Shown here one piece after another: positions 58,135 to 64,000 of a stretch of 64,000 nucleotides of DNA. Position 1 is the stretch's first letter. The number at the start of each line of letters is the position of its first letter. Both the position numbers and the translations under genes were made by a program. This stretch comes from Chloroflexota bacterium (GTDB taxonomy: Bacteria; Chloroflexota; Anaerolineae; Caldilineales; Caldilineaceae): positions 62,001 through 126,000 of the forward strand of contig BOKO01000005.1 of assembly GCA_016861025.1 (NCBI GenBank), in the 5' to 3' direction. A model generated the notes under the pieces. The model made no database searches and was not told the DNA's origin. It was given only the letters and a program-made list of their open reading frames with translations.

Positions 58135-59535
58135 TCAGGTTGAACGGATACGAACAAGCAACACCGATTGCTCGACATAGCGGACGATCGTGTTGGCAAT
58201 GCTGCCTGGAAAATGGCCGGGGCTGGATTCGCTGCCCACTACAACCAAATCATACCCTGTTTCACGCGAACGCTGCAAGATCACTTCTTGCACAGAGCCG
58301 GGCTGTAAGATGATCGAGGATCGGTTGTAGCCGTGCGCCTCGAGTTTGCGCTCCCATTCGTGCAGCACGGCGGAGAGTCGCGTGCCTTGCGAGATCGCTG
58401 CTTCCACATCCATCGTGGCGGCGGAATCGGTGGAGAGGTAAGGCGCCGCCGACGGAGGCATGACATGGAGCAGATCGAGCCTGGCGTCGAGCGCCTGCGC
58501 GAACTGAGCGCCGACCGTGACGACTGCATCATCCTCAACGCCGGCACAGACCAACACACGACGGAAGGTGTGACGATGTCCTTTGGTCAGCAACACAGTC
58601 ATCGGCGCTTCCTGCACGATGCGATGTGCGGTTGGTCCAACCGCGTTGACGCCGCCAGCCCCGCGATCCGAAAACGCGCCGATCACCAGCAGGTCAATCG
58701 GGTTGGCGTTGAGGTAGCTCAGCAGCACCTCGTCGGCGTAACCCACCAGCGGCACAATGGTGCGCGCAAACTTCTCGCCGTTCGCTTCGGGCGGCAGGAG
58801 CGCAAGCGTATCGGTCATCACCTGGTGCGCTTTATCCACCCCGTCTCGATCCGAGGCAATCACCAACACCGTCAGATCACCCACCAAGATTTTCTGCAGA
58901 TGGGTGGCGAGCGTGACCGCGCGTTGTCCAAATGTGGAGCCATCGGTTGCCACAGCCATGCGCAACCGTGCAGCTTTGCTGAGCGCCAACGCCAGTTTCT
59001 CGCCAGCGGTCTTGACTACTGCGGCCGACTCCGGGCGCAGCAGCAACACCGGTGCAGTCGAACTGCGCAACACGCGCTCCGCTACGCTGCCCATGACCAG
59101 CCGCCCTAAACCAGAACGACCATGAGTCGCCATCGCAATCAGCCCAATGCCTTCTTCGTTGGCATATTGCACGATGCGTTGCGCCGGGTCGCCGAACTGC
59201 ACTTCGACTTTGACCCCATATCCCATTTCACGCAGGCGGTCTGCTTCGGGACGAAGCTCGGCGAGCAGACCGTTGCGCAATGTCTGTAGCTCCGCCTCAA
59301 CCTCGCTGTAGCCTTGCTCCACCGCCGTGCTGTAGGTTTCATAGGAGCCAGAGAGCGGGTAGCTGCCTGTCAACATGGTGCGCGTCGAAGAAATCTCCAG
59401 TGGTAGGCTTGGCGGCGCCGCCACACGCAGCAACACCAGCGACACATCACGCGGATCGAAGAAATCGAGCACGACGCGCACAATCTGCAAACTAAAGTCC
59501 GACCCATCAAGTGGGATCAGAATCTTACGCTTCAT
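58135..59535 (-). CDS. tandem universal stress protein (UspA x2)
   Basis: A 466-residue protein with two complete Usp folds plus a partial third-looking middle. The first has KILIPLDGSDFSLQIVRVVL and the ATP-binding GLIAMATHGRSGLGRLVMGSVAERVLR (in part). The middle resembles a second Usp (MAVATDGSTFGQRAVTLA, LLVIGAFSDRGAGG). The third has VLVCAGVEDDAVVTVGAQFAQ and VVVGSESSPGHFPGSIANTIVR (in part). The last motif has an altered nucleotide loop. The ATG at 59535 is 8 bases after AGGAGG. It forms a run with the CBS-pair gene and the dehydrogenase-like gene. Confidence 0.88.
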   Translation of the reverse strand: MKRKILIPLDGSDFSLQIVRVVLDFFDPRDVSLVLLRVAAPPSLPLEISSTRTMLTGSYPLSGSYETYSTAVEQGYSEVEAELQTLRNGLLAELRPEADRLREMGYGVKVEVQFGDPAQRIVQYANEEGIGLIAMATHGRSGLGRLVMGSVAERVLRSSTAPVLLLRPESAAVVKTAGEKLALALSKAARLRMAVATDGSTFGQRAVTLATHLQKILVGDLTVLVIASDRDGVDKAHQVMTDTLALLPPEANGEKFARTIVPLVGYADEVLLSYLNANPIDLLVIGAFSDRGAGGVNAVGPTAHRIVQEAPMTVLLTKGHRHTFRRVLVCAGVEDDAVVTVGAQFAQALDARLDLLHVMPPSAAPYLSTDSAATMDVEAAISQGTRLSAVLHEWERKLEAHGYNRSSIILQPGSVQEVILQRSRETGYDLVVVGSESSPGHFPGSIANTIVRYVEQSVLLVRIRST

Positions 59536-59637
59536 CGTGTTCACCTCCTGTAGGGAGTCATCAGAGTGGGCATGTGCGGCGGTTTGTGCGCCGTCGTCTC
59601 ACATGCTCCTCTCCAGCCTTGTCCAGATGTTCAATCG

Positions 59638-60657
59638 CTATCGCATCAGGACGCCGGTCGGGTCGAATTTCCACGACTGCAAGACCTTCATGTAATTGGC
59701 GCGCTCGAATGCAGCCGGCTCCGCTACATTTTGCTGGCTCATACTGCCGCGCGCCTGCGCCAGCGAATCATATTCATGCTCCTCCAGCCAGCGCGCCACC
59801 TCCTGCACGATCAAGCCGATGCGTTGGATGCCGTTGCGCAGCAGCTCCGACGCCATCATCGTGACATTGGCGCCTGCCATCACGCCTTTCAACACATCCT
59901 CGTACGAGTGCACGCCGCGTGTAACGGCAAAATCCACCGGCACGCGGCCATAGAGGATCGACACCCAGCGGAGCGGCGTGCGCAGTTCCCACGCACTCGA
60001 TAGCGTCAGGTTTGGCACCACTTCCAGCCTTTCGAGATCGAAATCGGGCTGGTAGAAGCGGTTGAAGATCACCAGGCCATCGGCGCCGGCCTTTGCCAGC
60101 TTCATCGCCATATTGGCAAACGAACTGAAGAACGGCCCAACTTTGACCGCCAGCGGAATCGAGATGTTCGCCTTTACGTCGTGCACGACATCGAGATACA
60201 TCTGCTCGACTTCGGCGCCGGTCAGCGCCGGGTCAGTGGGGATGTAGTAGATGTTCAGCTCCAACGCGTTGGCGCCAGCCTCTTCGATCATGCGCGCATA
60301 CTCCACCCAGCCGCCAGTCGAGACGCCGTTGAGGCTGCCAATGATCGGAATCTGCACGCTCTCTTTGGCGCGGCGGATCAGGTCGAGATAGGCGTGCGGA
60401 CCAACATTGTAGCTATCCATCTCCGGGAAGTAATCCAGCGCTTCGGCGAAACTCTCGGCGCCGTAGGAAAGGTAGTGGTCGAGCAGATGGCTTTCGCCCA
60501 CAATCTGCTCCTCAAAAAGCGAATACATCACGATTGCCGACGCGCCGGCGTCTTCCAGCCGTTTGATCTTGTCCAGGCTGTCAGAAAGCGGCGACGCCGA
60601 AGGGACGACTGGGTGTTTCAGCTTCATGCCCAGGTAATTCGTTGTCAGGTCGATCAT
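59638..60657 (-). CDS. dihydroorotate dehydrogenase-like (class I PyrD/PreA-like) protein
   Basis: An FMN-binding TIM barrel of 339 aa. It starts MIDLTTNYLGMKLKHPVVPSASPLS and has LNGVSTGGWVEYARMIEEAGANALELNIYYIPTD (in part), SIPLAVKVGPFFSSFANMAMKLAKAGADGLVIFNRF (in part) and a C-terminal glycine-rich phosphate site around GVHSYEDVLKGVMAGA. Replacement of several DHOD catalytic residues and its place next to pyruvate:ferredoxin oxidoreductase suggest a role other than pyrimidine synthesis. Similar genes occur beside nifJ in other phyla. The reaction is not known. Confidence 0.8.
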   Translation of the reverse strand: MIDLTTNYLGMKLKHPVVPSASPLSDSLDKIKRLEDAGASAIVMYSLFEEQIVGESHLLDHYLSYGAESFAEALDYFPEMDSYNVGPHAYLDLIRRAKESVQIPIIGSLNGVSTGGWVEYARMIEEAGANALELNIYYIPTDPALTGAEVEQMYLDVVHDVKANISIPLAVKVGPFFSSFANMAMKLAKAGADGLVIFNRFYQPDFDLERLEVVPNLTLSSAWELRTPLRWVSILYGRVPVDFAVTRGVHSYEDVLKGVMAGANVTMMASELLRNGIQRIGLIVQEVARWLEEHEYDSLAQARGSMSQQNVAEPAAFERANYMKVLQSWKFDPTGVLMR

Positions 60658-60858
60658 AGGTCAATTCCTCCTATGGGTCTTTGGTTAGTTGCACAATGAC
60701 AGCGCGTTCGCCGCCTCTGGCTTGCGAAATCCCTATTCACTGCTGTGGCGCAGAGTGCAGCGCATAACGGGTTCGGTGGGGAGCACCATTCCTCCAGGCG
60801 ACCCGTCATCGTTGACGTTCGAGCGGCCATCCCCCCGCCACGCGCTGCACTCGTGCGC

Positions 60859-64000
<3,142 letters not shown>

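Overview
The window looks like a chromosomal piece of a GC-rich member of the Chloroflexota, probably an Anaerolineae/Caldilinea-type organism. This is inferred from gene content: a dnaG-rpoD pair with a CX3C primase zinc finger, a NEW3 protein with an ABC exporter, many corrinoid methyltransferase parts, Uma2 genes, and secreted proteins ending in a short LPLV tail. No phylogeny could be run. I see no insertion sequence, prophage or CRISPR array; the one RNA gene of the translation machinery is tRNA-Asn.

Layout. 0.1-3 kb: aroH-pheA-aroF on the minus strand (chorismate to phenylalanine/tyrosine), behind a 380-base leader with a Phe/Tyr-rich reading frame and a competing antiterminator/terminator pair, which looks like a classical attenuator. 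3-10 kb: a PfkB kinase, an archaeal-type methyltransferase, a NEW3 protein with an ABC exporter, a GT4 glycosyltransferase and an SCP2-like protein. 10-14 kb: dnaG, rpoD and tRNA-Asn. 14-15.3 kb: a protoglobin and a Cys-rich MarR regulator with a palindromic operator.

15.5-30 kb: a long minus-strand one-carbon and sugar region. Reading downstream from a GntR regulator it encodes a ferritin-like protein, ribose-type ABC transporter (C, B, A), ribokinase, RbsD mutarotase, a UroD-type methyltransferase and a corrinoid protein. A second block follows: homocysteine methyltransferase domain, MetV-like protein, MetF, methyl-tetrahydrofolate methyltransferase and DUF1638, with small toxin/antitoxin-like genes embedded. 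A second corrinoid protein and a RACo-like ferredoxin activator (37.7-41.2 kb) complete the parts list for corrinoid-dependent demethylation. I suggest the transporter imports a methylated sugar, possibly 2-O-methylribose from modified RNA, that is demethylated into the folate pool.

30-37 kb: a divergent CUT1-type sugar ABC operon (binding protein, two permeases, glycosidase-like protein, FGE-like protein) with a consensus promoter overlapped by four 10-bp repeats. 41.5-53 kb: mostly housekeeping (queA, amidase, SDR, MaoC, NarL-type two-component pair, yggS-proC-yggT, envelope proteins). 53-57.6 kb: thiamine ABC transporter thiB-thiP-thiQ under a TPP riboswitch with its terminator. 57.6-64 kb: CBS-pair protein, tandem UspA protein, dihydroorotate-dehydrogenase-like protein and pyruvate:ferredoxin oxidoreductase, the last cut by the right edge.

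Several families of intergenic hairpin repeats are scattered through the window: GAGATTG heptamers, TCTTCC/GGAAG palindromes placed next to transporter genes, and two other imperfect inverted repeats.
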